The notes below the pieces were generated by a model. It worked only from the letters and a program-made list of their open reading frames with translations. It was not told the DNA's origin and made no database searches. 44,311 nt of DNA from a virus: IMG/VR virus record IMGVR_UViG_3300027881_001711, positions 1-44,311 of that record. One strand, written 5' to 3'. Positions 1 to 7,243 of the stretch are shown piece after piece. Made by a program: the position numbers and the translations under genes. Positions within the stretch are counted from its first letter, which is position 1. Every line of letters starts with the position of its first letter.

Positions 1-183
1 GCCAACTCCTCCAGGGGGTTATCCTTGCTCACCACTACTCCTTTCACACTCAGGACTACATCAGCACAACCGTAGTGCTCACTGTGTAGAGTATAACAAA
101 CTGTATGCAGAATACAAGCCAGCACAGAATTTCTATGATGGCGACGAACATAGCACTATCACACTGCTGAATCGGAGAGGCAC
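1..183. other. left-edge region, no confident gene
   Basis: I see no gene here that I would defend. The second forward frame is open from base 2 to a stop at 224-226, so the tail of an upstream gene could enter the window and overlap the gene at 184. That stretch has no recognisable motif and no start codon inside the window. A short hairpin (AGCAC/GTGCT, about 63-79) and a TATGAT hexamer at 134-139 without a convincing -35 are present. The last bases (GGAGAGG, 174-180) are the ribosome binding site of the next gene. Confidence 0.3.
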
Positions 184-498
184 ATGCCCGCAATTCTCGT
201 CGACAAATGCCCTGATGTCGCGCTGATCAAGCTGCCGCATAAGGACATCACCACCTTTGACGCGAAACGCCTAAAGCTGGGCGCTAAAGTCTACTTTCGA
301 TTTGCACCGGGGGACGAAGCAACGGAGTACGTTGTCATCTCTGACCGGGCTATTCAATATCAGGGTGAAACCAAGATCCTGGTAATCGGCCCGCGGGGAG
401 TCCCGACGGGTATGAACCCAACGCACTTTGTGCAAGACAAGAAGATCTGGTGGGAGTTCCACCAAAAACGGCACGGAGCCGCACCAGGCAGGAGTTAG
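184..498 (+). CDS. hypothetical protein, 104 aa
   Basis: I do not recognise this family. The ATG follows GGAGAGG at 174-180, a good ribosome binding site. The protein is small and mixed in composition, with a central beta-rich stretch (VYFRF, YVVIS, ILVIG) that could form a compact barrel or sandwich, and a basic C-terminus. No catalytic motif, signal peptide or membrane segment is visible. It sits five bases upstream of a predicted coiled-coil protein and is probably cotranscribed with it. Confidence 0.7.
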   Translation: MPAILVDKCPDVALIKLPHKDITTFDAKRLKLGAKVYFRFAPGDEATEYVVISDRAIQYQGETKILVIGPRGVPTGMNPTHFVQDKKIWWEFHQKRHGAAPGRS

Positions 499-503
499 CC
501 ATA

Positions 504-1133
504 ATGGCAGACGAAGAGAACAAGAAAGCATTGCCCGCCCTCGTAGACGTCAGCTTGAAGATGGACAAGGACGACGTCGCCGCGATCTTGCTATCGCGCG
601 CCGAAGAGGCGATCAAGAAGAGCATACAGGAATGCCGCAAGCAGGAGACCGCGCTGCAGAAGCAGATTCGGGCGCGCAACAAAGAGCAGACAGCTGCGGC
701 GCAGTCACAAGCCGAGAAGGCACTGGCAGACGTAGAGGGCACGCTGCGCGAGGCGGCAGCCAAGCTCAAGTGCAAAGACGTCGAAACAGTGCTCACGCAC
801 CACTTCACGGCGGACGAGACACAACTTCGCTGCGCGCTCAAACTCGGCGCACGCGACCCGGACACCAGCTGGAACGTATCCATCAACGTGCTGCGAGGCG
901 AGGAAGTCACGACGCTCGCCGCACAGAGCGCGCAGCTGAAAAAAGAACTCACGGACAACAAGGCAACGTGGCAGGACTGGCGCAAGAAGCTGGCCGACCT
1001 GCCCGCACTGGAACGACGCGCGAAAGCCGCCGTCGCAGAGCATCGCCTGGCCGCAACGGACGAAGGCAAAGCGCTCGTCGAGATGCTGGCTGGGGAGCTT
1101 GATGAGAGCCTGCGCCTGCTCGGCGTTGGCTGA
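504..1133 (+). CDS. hypothetical alpha-helical protein, 209 aa
   Basis: I chose the ATG at 504 over an upstream in-frame start at 450 because GGAG at 491-494 lies nine bases before it and the longer version would overlap the previous gene. The protein is rich in Ala, Glu, Lys and Gln. Residues of about 30-90 and 150-205 look strongly helical and probably coiled-coil. No enzymatic motif is visible. The stop codon TGA overlaps the next start by one base (TGATG), which suggests translational coupling. The function is unknown. Confidence 0.75.
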   Translation: MADEENKKALPALVDVSLKMDKDDVAAILLSRAEEAIKKSIQECRKQETALQKQIRARNKEQTAAAQSQAEKALADVEGTLREAAAKLKCKDVETVLTHHFTADETQLRCALKLGARDPDTSWNVSINVLRGEEVTTLAAQSAQLKKELTDNKATWQDWRKKLADLPALERRAKAAVAEHRLAATDEGKALVEMLAGELDESLRLLGVG

Positions 1134-2116
1134 TGTCTTTTGAGCAGGACACACCGCTACTCGGGTTTGCGTGCCAAGGGGATGACGAGGACACACGCAA
1201 GTGGGAGCCATTCTGGGACGAAGAAACGGCTCTGCATGCTGACATCAACAGGCTCGTTTTTGGCGATGATCGGGAGACGTGCCTAACGAAGCTGCAGCAG
1301 AAGTTTCCGTGTGAAGATCCGCGATTGTCGTATGTGCATGAGTACTGGCACTATGGCTACAGATCACGTACGGCATGGAGTCAGCACGATTGCATCACCG
1401 TCGCTACGGGGCAAGCACCGTGGTACATCGGTACGAATCCGCTGGAAGCGCTTGCGCTGGCGAAAGAGCTTGGCACGATCACCTGTAGGGCGCTTACCTA
1501 CGACGAGGACTGCAACCATAGGCGGATCCAGATTGACTGGGAAGCAGCAGGTTGTGAGATCATGCACAACGGCATGTCCGGCCGCATACAGATCGACTAC
1601 GTCCCGGATCTCATCAAACGCCGTCTGCGGGCAAAGGCGCGCAAGAAGGTAAGAGCGCAGCGCGTTCTCGTGTGCGACATTGTCTCCATGACGTACAGTG
1701 TGTACGACGTCGTACGGAACCACGTCCGAATGCGGCATGATTGGTCATGTAGCTCACGGTACGGGGCCTGCGGCGGTGCGATGGAAGCGATCAAGCTCCT
1801 CAACATGCTGCACGGTAAAAACGCGCACAGGCGGCACCCGGCCTTCCGTAAGCTCAAAGAGCACTGGAAGAAGACGGCTGCGGCCTCGCGTTCGTCCATG
1901 TATAACACGGGTTCGCAGTGCCAGCGCTTTTGCAACTTCATGGCAGAAGAGATCACGGTCCGCAACGGCAAGCTGCATGCCGGTGACACATGGGAACTGC
2001 GTATAGCGCTCGAGTCCTTCGACGCGTATGCGCATGACGCGTATGTGAAGGAGGAGCCCGCTGCAGATCTTGTTTCTGTGAACAAAAAGGAGCAAGAGGT
2101 TTGCCGATCGACATGA
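1133..2116 (+). CDS. hypothetical protein, 327 aa
   Basis: This is a soluble protein of unknown family, coupled to the upstream gene through a TGATG overlap. It carries scattered cysteines and histidines (for example TCRALTYDEDC around residues 122-132 and CSSRYGACGG around 205-214) but no standard zinc-finger spacing. Its C-terminal codons contain a near-match to the recurring dyad of this genome (TTGTTT-CTGT-GAACAA, 2070-2085), followed by the ribosome binding site of the methyltransferase gene. There are no membrane segments. Confidence 0.75.
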   Translation: MSFEQDTPLLGFACQGDDEDTRKWEPFWDEETALHADINRLVFGDDRETCLTKLQQKFPCEDPRLSYVHEYWHYGYRSRTAWSQHDCITVATGQAPWYIGTNPLEALALAKELGTITCRALTYDEDCNHRRIQIDWEAAGCEIMHNGMSGRIQIDYVPDLIKRRLRAKARKKVRAQRVLVCDIVSMTYSVYDVVRNHVRMRHDWSCSSRYGACGGAMEAIKLLNMLHGKNAHRRHPAFRKLKEHWKKTAAASRSSMYNTGSQCQRFCNFMAEEITVRNGKLHAGDTWELRIALESFDAYAHDAYVKEEPAADLVSVNKKEQEVCRST

Positions 2117-2604
2117 CGTACCGGAGTGCCATCAAACGCGCCAAACTATCCGCACCAGCACGATGGCTGTACGGGCGGGGGCTGATCAACAGGACGCAAA
2201 CCGTACTCGACTACGGGTGCGGTTACGGCGGCGACGTGAAGCACCTGTTCAATCGCAGCATCGATATCGAGGGCTACGATCCGCACTACGGTCCGCCGTG
2301 GCAGCGGCCGCATACTCGCTTTGACGTTGTGCTGTGCACGTACGTGCTTTGCGTCATCCCCGATCGAAGTACGCGTCTAGAGGTTCTAGCCAGTATCTTC
2401 GAAAGGCTGCAGCGTCCCGCAGGGGTCGCCTACATCACAGTACGGCGCGATACGGCACGGCTGGGCTACCGCCCAGACGGCACATGGCAGGGTCGCATCG
2501 TAATGGACCTGCCGATCACATACGAGTGTGCCAAGTTCACGATTTACGAGATGACTCGAGATGACCTGGCGCTTCGTGGATCACGTAACCCCTACAAGGT
2601 CTGA
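2101..2604 (+). CDS. SAM-dependent methyltransferase, class I-like, 167 aa
   Basis: Motif I of a Rossmann-fold methyltransferase is clear at residues of about 35-45 (VLDYGCGYGGD), followed by an acidic strand end (IEGYDPHYGP, about 56-65) and a motif IV-like strand (FDVVLCTYVLCVIPD). The overall pattern resembles the small putative methyltransferases annotated next to DNA phosphorothioation genes, but no dnd genes are visible here, so the substrate is unknown. The TTG at 2101 has GGAG (2089-2092) eight bases upstream. An ATG at 2113 forms an ATGA overlap with the preceding stop and is an alternative start. The protein is short and lacks a target-recognition domain. Confidence 0.7.
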   Translation: MPIDMTYRSAIKRAKLSAPARWLYGRGLINRTQTVLDYGCGYGGDVKHLFNRSIDIEGYDPHYGPPWQRPHTRFDVVLCTYVLCVIPDRSTRLEVLASIFERLQRPAGVAYITVRRDTARLGYRPDGTWQGRIVMDLPITYECAKFTIYEMTRDDLALRGSRNPYKV

Positions 2605-2765
2605 TGAGTAAAGAAGCTTGGCTCTGCATCGTAGCAATCGTCCTCGGGTGCCTACTCATTCGTGGTGCGTGCTCTGATGCACGTCGTGATCTTGAGTCAC
2701 AACTCGAGGTCGAGACTACCGAAACTGACCCCGGTTTGCCCCCAATGTCAAATGGGGCAGACTAG
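2604..2765 (+). CDS. small single-pass membrane protein, 53 aa
   Basis: This is a short ORF that starts on the last base of the methyltransferase stop codon (TGATG). The N-terminus is short and charged, then hydrophobic from about residue 6 to 22 (LCIVAIVLGCLLIRGAC), then acidic and soluble to the end. It could be an N-in membrane anchor. The cysteine at residue 23 invites a lipoprotein reading, but the preceding residues (IRGA) fit a lipobox poorly. A small hairpin (TGCCCC/GGGGCA) overlaps the last codons. It could be a lysis accessory or superinfection factor, but nothing in the sequence proves that. Confidence 0.5.
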   Translation: MSKEAWLCIVAIVLGCLLIRGACSDARRDLESQLEVETTETDPGLPPMSNGAD

Positions 2766-2813
2766 AGAGTCTAGGGTGTTAGCGTAAGATACATAAACAC
2801 CCCCGCTTTTGTT

Positions 2814-2841
2814 GGAATGAGGAGCGTAAGCTCCGAGTTCC
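2814..2841. repeat. inverted repeat 1 of the 2.8-kb cluster
   Basis: GGAGC (2821-2825) and GCTCC (2830-2834) close a GTAA tetraloop of the GNRA type. Outer arms GGAA (2814-2817) and TTCC (2838-2841) extend the helix across a three-base internal loop. There is no T-run, so it is not a simple terminator. An RNA element or protein-binding hairpin is possible. Confidence 0.5.
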
Positions 2842-2852
2842 GACGAAGGTTC

Positions 2853-2881
2853 TATCGGATAGCCGATCAGGCTATACGATA
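2853..2881. repeat. inverted repeat 2 of the 2.8-kb cluster
   Basis: TATCGGATAGC (2853-2863) pairs with GCTATACGATA (2871-2881) with one mismatch over 11 bases and a seven-base spacer. Its right arm overlaps the start of repeat 3, so the two could be mutually exclusive structures or adjacent binding sites. Confidence 0.5.
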
Positions 2882-2928
2882 GACTACCAAATCGAACGCC
2901 AAATTGGCTGTACGATTTGGTAGTCTAT
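2879..2928. repeat. inverted repeat 3, perfect 16-bp arms with nested hairpin
   Basis: ATAGACTACCAAATCG (2879-2894) is repeated exactly as its reverse complement at 2913-2928. The 18-base centre contains a second small dyad, GCCAA-A-TTGGC (2898-2908). This is the longest perfect dyad I found in the window. It spans the -35 hexamer and part of the -10 hexamer of the promoter candidate at 2904-2931. Confidence 0.7.
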
Positions 2929-2931
2929 AGT
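2904..2931 (+). promoter_or_regulatory. sigma70-like promoter candidate
   Basis: TTGGCT (2904-2909), a 16-base spacer and TATAGT (2926-2931) match the consensus at four of six and five of six positions. The predicted start point near 2938 lies inside inverted repeat 4, the position of a classical operator. It would transcribe the small membrane-protein ORF at 3023 and run into the terminator at 3242-3294. Confidence 0.45.
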
Positions 2932-2962
2932 ATGCTACACTCACTACGTGAGTGTAGTATAC
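2930..2962. repeat. inverted repeat 4, operator-like
   Basis: GTATGCTACACTCAC (2930-2944) and GTGAGTGTAGTATAC (2948-2962) form a 15-bp dyad with one mismatch around the three-base centre TAC. It begins at the -10 element and covers the predicted transcription start, so an operator for a dimeric repressor is a natural reading. An RNA hairpin at the 5' end of the transcript is the alternative. Confidence 0.6.
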
Positions 2963-3022
2963 CTCGAGCTTACCCAGCTTACCCAAACTACGTAATCGTA
3001 CACCCCCCAGAAGGAGGACGTT

Positions 3023-3181
3023 TTGGAGGATTTCCAGTCGACTGTTTGCCTGTTGGGTGTCTTTGTCACTGCCGTGTACACGCCGACCGTTTGTGGTTTG
3101 GTGCAAGCGGCACCGCGGTGGCGGCACTTCGTACTGTGGGGCGCTAGCGTCACTGCGATTGCGCAGAAGTTCCTGTTCTGA
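3023..3181 (+). CDS. small hydrophobic membrane protein, 52 aa, TTG start
   Basis: A TTG codon follows AAGGAGG (3011-3017) with five bases of spacing, one of the best ribosome binding sites in the window. The product has a short polar N-terminus, a hydrophobic stretch at about residues 8-30 (CLLGVFVTAVYTPTVCGLVQ), a basic turn (PRWRH) and a second hydrophobic stretch to the C-terminus (FVLWGASVTAIAQKFLF). Two transmembrane segments joined by a basic loop would suit a small holin-like or membrane-modulating protein, but the class is not provable here. It is framed by its own promoter candidate and terminator, so it looks like a monocistronic unit. Confidence 0.55.
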   Translation: MEDFQSTVCLLGVFVTAVYTPTVCGLVQAAPRWRHFVLWGASVTAIAQKFLF

Positions 3182-3188
3182 CCGGGAA

Positions 3189-3206
3189 CTTGTTCAGCGG
3201 AACAAG
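3189..3206. promoter_or_regulatory. recurring dyad copy A (CTTGTTC-AGCG-GAACAAG)
   Basis: This is a seven-base perfect dyad around AGCG, one of five exact copies of TTGTTC-N4-GAACAA in the window. It lies eight bases after the stop of the small membrane protein and 36 bases before a terminator, so this copy is in the 3' untranslated part of that unit. Confidence 0.6.
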
Positions 3207-3241
3207 ATTGTCGCGGCCCGCAAGGGCCCACCAAAACAGCT

Positions 3242-3294
3242 GGACAGCGGAGACCGCCTCTCTGATTCTCTCGAGGCGGCTCCGCTGTCCTTTT
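3242..3294 (+). terminator. strong intrinsic terminator
   Basis: GGACAGCGGAG (3242-3252) pairs perfectly with CTCCGCTGTCC (3280-3290). A nested stem CCGCCTC/GAGGCGG (3254-3260, 3273-3279) extends it and TTTTC follows. It ends the unit that contains the 52-residue membrane protein and isolates it from the gene at 3365. Confidence 0.85.
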
Positions 3295-3364
3295 CATTTC
3301 TGCCTACCCGCCCGGGTGGGTGTGTCTGGCCAGCCTGGGGCTGGCGATGTCAAAGGAGACTCGC

Positions 3365-4093
3365 ATGGCGAGCACCACGACGCGTATTGCAACCAACCGG
3401 AAGCACGACGCAAAGCGCATGAAGAAGATCAAGACCATGGCCCAGCGCTGCGAGCGCAAGGGCATGTCGACGCCTGACTTCGTGCAACAACTGACCACGG
3501 CTTTTCCGCAGCTGCTGGAGGAGACGAAAGGCACCAAGAAAGCGCGCCTCAACCGCGTGTGCGGCGTCGCACAGCACCAGCTCTCGGCCGCCCGCTTCCG
3601 CCGCCTTGGCCTTGCGTGGCTGGCTACGAAGACCCGTATGCCGTCCGTCCAGGCGCTGCAGAAGCAGGCCGCGGGATGGTCCACGAAAACCGTCGCTACC
3701 GACGCCGCGTGTAAGACGCTGATCGCCGAGGCGAAGAAGCGGCTGGCGTCGCGAAAGCAGCGCAACGGTGCAACCAAGTTCCCCGGAGCCGCGAAGCAAG
3801 ACAAGCGCAGCACGCGTCGTGCGGCCGGTGTCGGCACCAAGTGTGCCGCCGTCGCCCCAGGCACGATTGCGCCGTGCGCCATCAAAACACCGCCCAGCAA
3901 GGTCGAGCAGTCGCTCACCGCCCAGCTTACCGAGGCGCGCGACCTTCTCAAACGGGCCTACGCAACCATGAAGAGCGCCGTAACGCGCTGTGAGACGATC
4001 GAAGCACGAATCAAAGGCTATGAGACCGCCAAAACGCGGCAAGCCAACGGCCAGCGGCGCGCCGCGGTCGACGCGGTCATGGCTGGCAAGTAA
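3365..4093 (+). CDS. hypothetical basic protein, 242 aa
   Basis: The ATG at 3365 has GGAG (3355-3358) six bases upstream; in-frame upstream starts at 3320 and 3347 lie before or over that site and were rejected. The protein is very rich in Lys, Arg, Ala and Thr with almost no acidic clusters, and its C-terminal 70 residues look helical. Such a charge profile would suit nucleic-acid binding, but I recognise no domain. A hairpin GCCAGCC/GGCTGGC lies just upstream of the ribosome binding site. A hairpin with a short T-run follows the stop, so the gene may be expressed alone. Confidence 0.75.
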   Translation: MASTTTRIATNRKHDAKRMKKIKTMAQRCERKGMSTPDFVQQLTTAFPQLLEETKGTKKARLNRVCGVAQHQLSAARFRRLGLAWLATKTRMPSVQALQKQAAGWSTKTVATDAACKTLIAEAKKRLASRKQRNGATKFPGAAKQDKRSTRRAAGVGTKCAAVAPGTIAPCAIKTPPSKVEQSLTAQLTEARDLLKRAYATMKSAVTRCETIEARIKGYETAKTRQANGQRRAAVDAVMAGK

Positions 4094-4108
4094 CAACGAG
4101 CAGGAATC

Positions 4109-4175
4109 GTCGGGGCCCGCGCCACCGTAGACGGACGGCTAGCAGCTAGCATGGTTCCGGGCCCCGACGTGCTTT
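4109..4175 (+). terminator. GC-rich hairpin with T-run, probable terminator
   Basis: GTCGGGGCCCG (4109-4119) and CGGGCCCCGAC (4158-4168) are a perfect 11-bp dyad. The 38-base loop contains a second small dyad (GCTAGC-AGCTAGC). GTGCTTTTC follows the right arm. It probably ends transcription of the basic-protein gene. The first in-frame ATG of the next ORF (4151) lies inside this structure. Confidence 0.6.
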
Positions 4176-4177
4176 TC

Positions 4178-5008
4178 ATGCGCACAATCGACCTCACCTA
4201 CGCCACCAAACGAACGTCGCCAACGATGCGCGTCGAGGACTACTGCGTGCTGAGCCCGTTGTGTCGCAACAGCACGGTTGCTGATGCTGACCTCGTGTCT
4301 CGCATAAAGTACATTCGTAGGCGTTGGCAAGGACGATGTGCTGAACTACTGGACGGCGGCTGGGCAGCAATCGCCAGTACGAAGCACGCATATGCGCGAA
4401 ACTGTCCCCCGTGTAGCGTACACGTCACGCCGAAGACGCGGCCGTGTACGCTGAGCATCTGCCCCTTCTGCTATGCGCGGAAGATCGCAGGGCTCTATAC
4501 ACGCCTACGGCAGCTACTTGCAGAATGCGGTCCTGCCGTCCGCGTCGTGAGTTATAGGCATTATCAGGGACACATGGCCGACAACAGGACAGGCCTCTAC
4601 CTCGATTCCGCTGGCGGTCTTGCAGGCACACTCACACCTGTGTTGGCAGCACATGCTGCAGTACCGCCGGCTTTTCGTCGGAAACGCTTGAGTGGAACAC
4701 TCGGTGGTTTCTACCTGTATGGTCTTGCACCAAGGACGTGCGAATACACGAGCGAAGATGGCAGCAATGGCTGCTGGTATTCCATGCACAGTTGTGTGGC
4801 AGTGATGCCACCAGCGTGGGAGGCAGAGCTGCCTGGGCCCTACGTCGTGCGCACCGCTCCTACCGATTTCACTCTGGCATGGCTTGTTGGCCGTGCGTTC
4901 AAGTACCGGCCGCTGTGGCTGACCGCAGAACCGTACATCATGGCCGCGTACTTGAACGTAACACGCCGGATCAAGTTTCTATCATCCTTCGGAGGAATCC
5001 GTGGCTGA
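4178..5008 (+). CDS. cysteine-rich hypothetical protein, 276 aa
   Basis: The start is uncertain. ATG codons at 4151, 4178 and 4226 are in frame and none has a clear ribosome binding site. I prefer 4178 because 4151 lies within the loop and stem of the preceding hairpin. Two cysteine pairs (NCPPC and the CTLSICPFCYARK segment, about residues 78-105) could form a zinc ribbon of the kind seen near the N-terminus of some replication initiators, but I cannot see the catalytic motifs of a rolling-circle Rep protein. The last eight bases overlap the next gene, whose ribosome binding site GGAGG is inside this gene. Confidence 0.65.
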   Translation: MRTIDLTYATKRTSPTMRVEDYCVLSPLCRNSTVADADLVSRIKYIRRRWQGRCAELLDGGWAAIASTKHAYARNCPPCSVHVTPKTRPCTLSICPFCYARKIAGLYTRLRQLLAECGPAVRVVSYRHYQGHMADNRTGLYLDSAGGLAGTLTPVLAAHAAVPPAFRRKRLSGTLGGFYLYGLAPRTCEYTSEDGSNGCWYSMHSCVAVMPPAWEAELPGPYVVRTAPTDFTLAWLVGRAFKYRPLWLTAEPYIMAAYLNVTRRIKFLSSFGGIRG

Positions 5009-5687
5009 ATCACCACTTGCTGCACGCCTTCGCGATATTGCGGGGCAGTTTGACCTAACGGTAGAGCAGCAGCGCGATATCTTGCTCATCTTTATCCAGG
5101 ACCATGCTGGCGCGCAATTCGACAAATTCATGGGCTACTACGTGGAAGCAATGCTTGAAGCGCGGTCGACAGCGCCCGCTGCGCAGAAGGTACCCGAGGC
5201 TGCGCAAACGCCCTACACGGGCCAATGTGCCGAGCTCGAGGGCTTCTTCGACCGTAGCCTTGCTAAGGCGTCATTGCAGCGGCTGGTACAGCTACCGTCT
5301 GACGGCAAGATCCACGAGCAAGCGGGCTACGATACTGCCAGGCTGGTGCTGCCGATAGACGAGTGGACTGCTGTTAAAGGCCTTCTCGACGACCCGACCC
5401 GGCGAGGACGGAATGACACGATACCAGAGAACGGCCAGATCCTTTGCGGCTGGTATCACATCTTTGCCGACGGCGCCATTGGTGCCATTGCGATGACATG
5501 GAACAGCCCCGAGAACGGCGGACCGTATCTGGATCCATTCGTGATCATCCCAGACGGCGTGCATCCAACGGTCCCGAACCCAACGCTCCAACCGTGTCGT
5601 ACATTGGACGAGGACTTCATGTTTCGCTATCCTGATAGTACCTTCAAGGTGCTCCGCTTAGTCCCACCCTCACCGCAACGTCGCTAG
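5001..5687 (+). CDS. hypothetical protein, 228 aa, GTG start
   Basis: A GTG start at 5001 follows GGAGG (4991-4995) with good spacing. The N-terminal 60 residues look helical, and a variable linker precedes a mixed alpha/beta C-terminal part containing several Gly, Pro and Trp residues (LCGWYHIFADGAIGAIAMTW). I do not recognise a family. It lies directly upstream of the heptose synthase gene with a gap of only two bases, so the two are probably on one transcript. Confidence 0.7.
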   Translation: MAESPLAARLRDIAGQFDLTVEQQRDILLIFIQDHAGAQFDKFMGYYVEAMLEARSTAPAAQKVPEAAQTPYTGQCAELEGFFDRSLAKASLQRLVQLPSDGKIHEQAGYDTARLVLPIDEWTAVKGLLDDPTRRGRNDTIPENGQILCGWYHIFADGAIGAIAMTWNSPENGGPYLDPFVIIPDGVHPTVPNPTLQPCRTLDEDFMFRYPDSTFKVLRLVPPSPQRR

Positions 5688-5689
5688 TA

Positions 5690-7243
5690 GTGAAAGACGA
5701 CTCAATGACGAATCCAGCAGAAGACGCGGCACAGCCGGACGTACAGCCTGGCAAGAACCAGCGTGCCGTAGTTGTAGGACCAGTCATACTGGACCACTAC
5801 CACGTCGGCAACATCCGCGGGCTCGACCAAACGGCGCCTGTACCCGTTACGATGATCCAGCGCGAGTTTGTTGGCGCGGGCGGCGCGGCTAACGCTGCGG
5901 ATAGCCTAGCCTACCTGGCAATGCCAACAGCCTTTGTTAGCGTTGTCGGCGAGGACGACGCCAGCCGCGTGTACCTCGACAAGCCGGCTGCGGGCCGGGG
6001 TGTTACGCGCTATGTTGCGGTAGAAGCGGCGTATACAACGCCAATCAAGCACCGTGTCTACGCGAATCACCGGTTGGTGGCGCGCTATGATCATGAGCGC
6101 CCGCCTACCAGCGACATGTCGCAACCCATGCTGATGCGTCTGCGTCAGTGTTTTGATGAAGTCACGCCGCTGGTCATCCTGATCTCAGACTACAACAAGG
6201 GCGTGTGTACGCCGGCTGTGTTAGAGTTCATCATGACGTTTGCACGGGAACACGAGATTCCCGTGGTTGTCGACCCAACGCCGTCGCATATGGAATACTA
6301 CGCTGGCGCCTATGCTGTAACGCCAAATGCTTTGGAGCTCATGGCGGCTGCACCAGCGTCTTCAGCGCTCACAACTATGAAAGCAGTTGCGGCATGGGTG
6401 CGCGCTAAGTACAACATCACGCACTTGTTTGTCACGCTCGGAAGCGGTGGCATAATCCGGGCCTCTTCTGACGGTACTACTACTGACTGCCCCGCTGTAC
6501 CCGCACATGAGTTGGATACCTGTGGCGCGGGCGACACTGTTGCAGCGGCCGTAGCGTATGGGGTAGCTGCGGATATGCCGCCGGAAGTGGTTATGCGGTT
6601 TGCAAACATTGCCGGTGCGCTTGCTGTTGAGCAGATCGGCGCGCAGCCAGTCAGTTTGCACGCAATTCATTGCGCGTCCTCAAGAGCGCATCTACCCGCG
6701 AAGCAAGTAGACCCCGTATCAATACCGCTGCTGCGCCGGTCCCTGATTGTTGCTGGCCAGACATTTGGTATCGCTAACGGCGTTTTTGATGTGCTCCACC
6801 CTGGGCATATCTCGATGCTCAGGCAGGCACGTGCGCAGTGCGACTTCCTGTGCGTACTGCTGAATACCGACAAATCTGCCACCCGCATCAAGCGGACGCC
6901 ACTACAGCCCTACAGTATCCGGGCTGCAGCACTGGCTGCGCAGCCTGCTGTGGATGCGGTGCTGCCGTTCGACGGCGATACACCGGTCCCGGAGATCCGG
7001 CAACTACGGCCTGATCTTCTCGTCAAAGGCCCAGAGTACGCTGACAAGATCGTACAAGGGCGCGAGGCGGTAGAAGGGTGGGGAGGCAAGGTGCTGATCA
7101 CGACGCTCGAACACGATACGTCGACGTCAGCCGTGCTCTATGACCAACCACACAATGTCGACGTCGAAGAAGCTACTCCGTCACCAGCGTCTGGCGACAG
7201 CTCAACGGGAGCTGCCGTCCCTGATGACGGAGCTGGCGTTTGA
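5690..7243 (+). CDS. hldE: bifunctional heptose-7-phosphate kinase / heptose-1-phosphate adenylyltransferase
   Basis: This is a full-length HldE (RfaE) homologue of 517 residues; bacterial HldE is near 475-480. The N-terminal PfkB/ribokinase domain (about 25-330) shows the substrate-binding GAGGAANAADSL segment, LISDYNKG, and the catalytic DTCGAGDT (about 276-283) containing the general-base Asp. The C-terminal nucleotidyltransferase domain (about 355-480) has NGVFDVLHPGH (about 362-372) and the terminal RPDLLVKGPEY motif. In bacteria it phosphorylates D-glycero-D-manno-heptose 7-phosphate and, after GmhB acts, makes ADP-heptose. No GmhA, GmhB or HldD is visible here, so host enzymes would be needed. 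The start may be this GTG or the ATG at 5705; neither has a strong ribosome binding site. An acidic low-complexity tail of about 30 residues follows the catalytic part. Confidence 0.93.
   Translation: MKDDSMTNPAEDAAQPDVQPGKNQRAVVVGPVILDHYHVGNIRGLDQTAPVPVTMIQREFVGAGGAANAADSLAYLAMPTAFVSVVGEDDASRVYLDKPAAGRGVTRYVAVEAAYTTPIKHRVYANHRLVARYDHERPPTSDMSQPMLMRLRQCFDEVTPLVILISDYNKGVCTPAVLEFIMTFAREHEIPVVVDPTPSHMEYYAGAYAVTPNALELMAAAPASSALTTMKAVAAWVRAKYNITHLFVTLGSGGIIRASSDGTTTDCPAVPAHELDTCGAGDTVAAAVAYGVAADMPPEVVMRFANIAGALAVEQIGAQPVSLHAIHCASSRAHLPAKQVDPVSIPLLRRSLIVAGQTFGIANGVFDVLHPGHISMLRQARAQCDFLCVLLNTDKSATRIKRTPLQPYSIRAAALAAQPAVDAVLPFDGDTPVPEIRQLRPDLLVKGPEYADKIVQGREAVEGWGGKVLITTLEHDTSTSAVLYDQPHNVDVEEATPSPASGDSSTGAAVPDDGAGV

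Larger units (their letters stand above)
2766..3022. promoter_or_regulatory. non-coding regulatory gap with four dyads
   Basis: This stretch has no convincing gene and is AT-richer than its surroundings. It holds, in order: a short palindrome CTAGA-GAG-TCTAG (2762-2774), four inverted repeats between 2814 and 2962, a promoter-like site (2904-2931), a tandem 9-bp repeat AGCTTACCC (2967-2984), and a strong ribosome binding site AAGGAGG (3011-3017) serving the TTG at 3023. The layout suits a promoter/operator or an origin-like protein-binding region. Which of these applies cannot be decided from sequence alone. Confidence 0.5.

Noticed and set aside
350-1069. Long minus-strand ORF opposite the genes at 184 and 504
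   Set aside because: It mirrors GC-rich + strand genes that have good ribosome binding sites and overlaps; its composition (Ser/Arg/Ala-rich) is typical of a shadow frame.
428-1102. 224-residue + strand ORF in another frame
   Set aside because: Arg/Gly-rich shadow of the gene at 504, without a better start signal.
2917-3147. 76-residue ORF across the dyad region
   Set aside because: It starts inside the inverted repeats and promoter candidate; the TTG ORF at 3023 has a far better ribosome binding site and coherent membrane segments.
3350-4096. 248-residue minus-strand ORF
   Set aside because: It lies exactly opposite the basic protein at 3365-4093, which has a ribosome binding site; the reverse frame is Arg/Leu/Gly-rich without motif.
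5690-7243. hldE as bacterial contamination or an assembly join
   Set aside because: It lies in the same orientation, two bases after one phage gene and overlapping the next, with no change in gene style.
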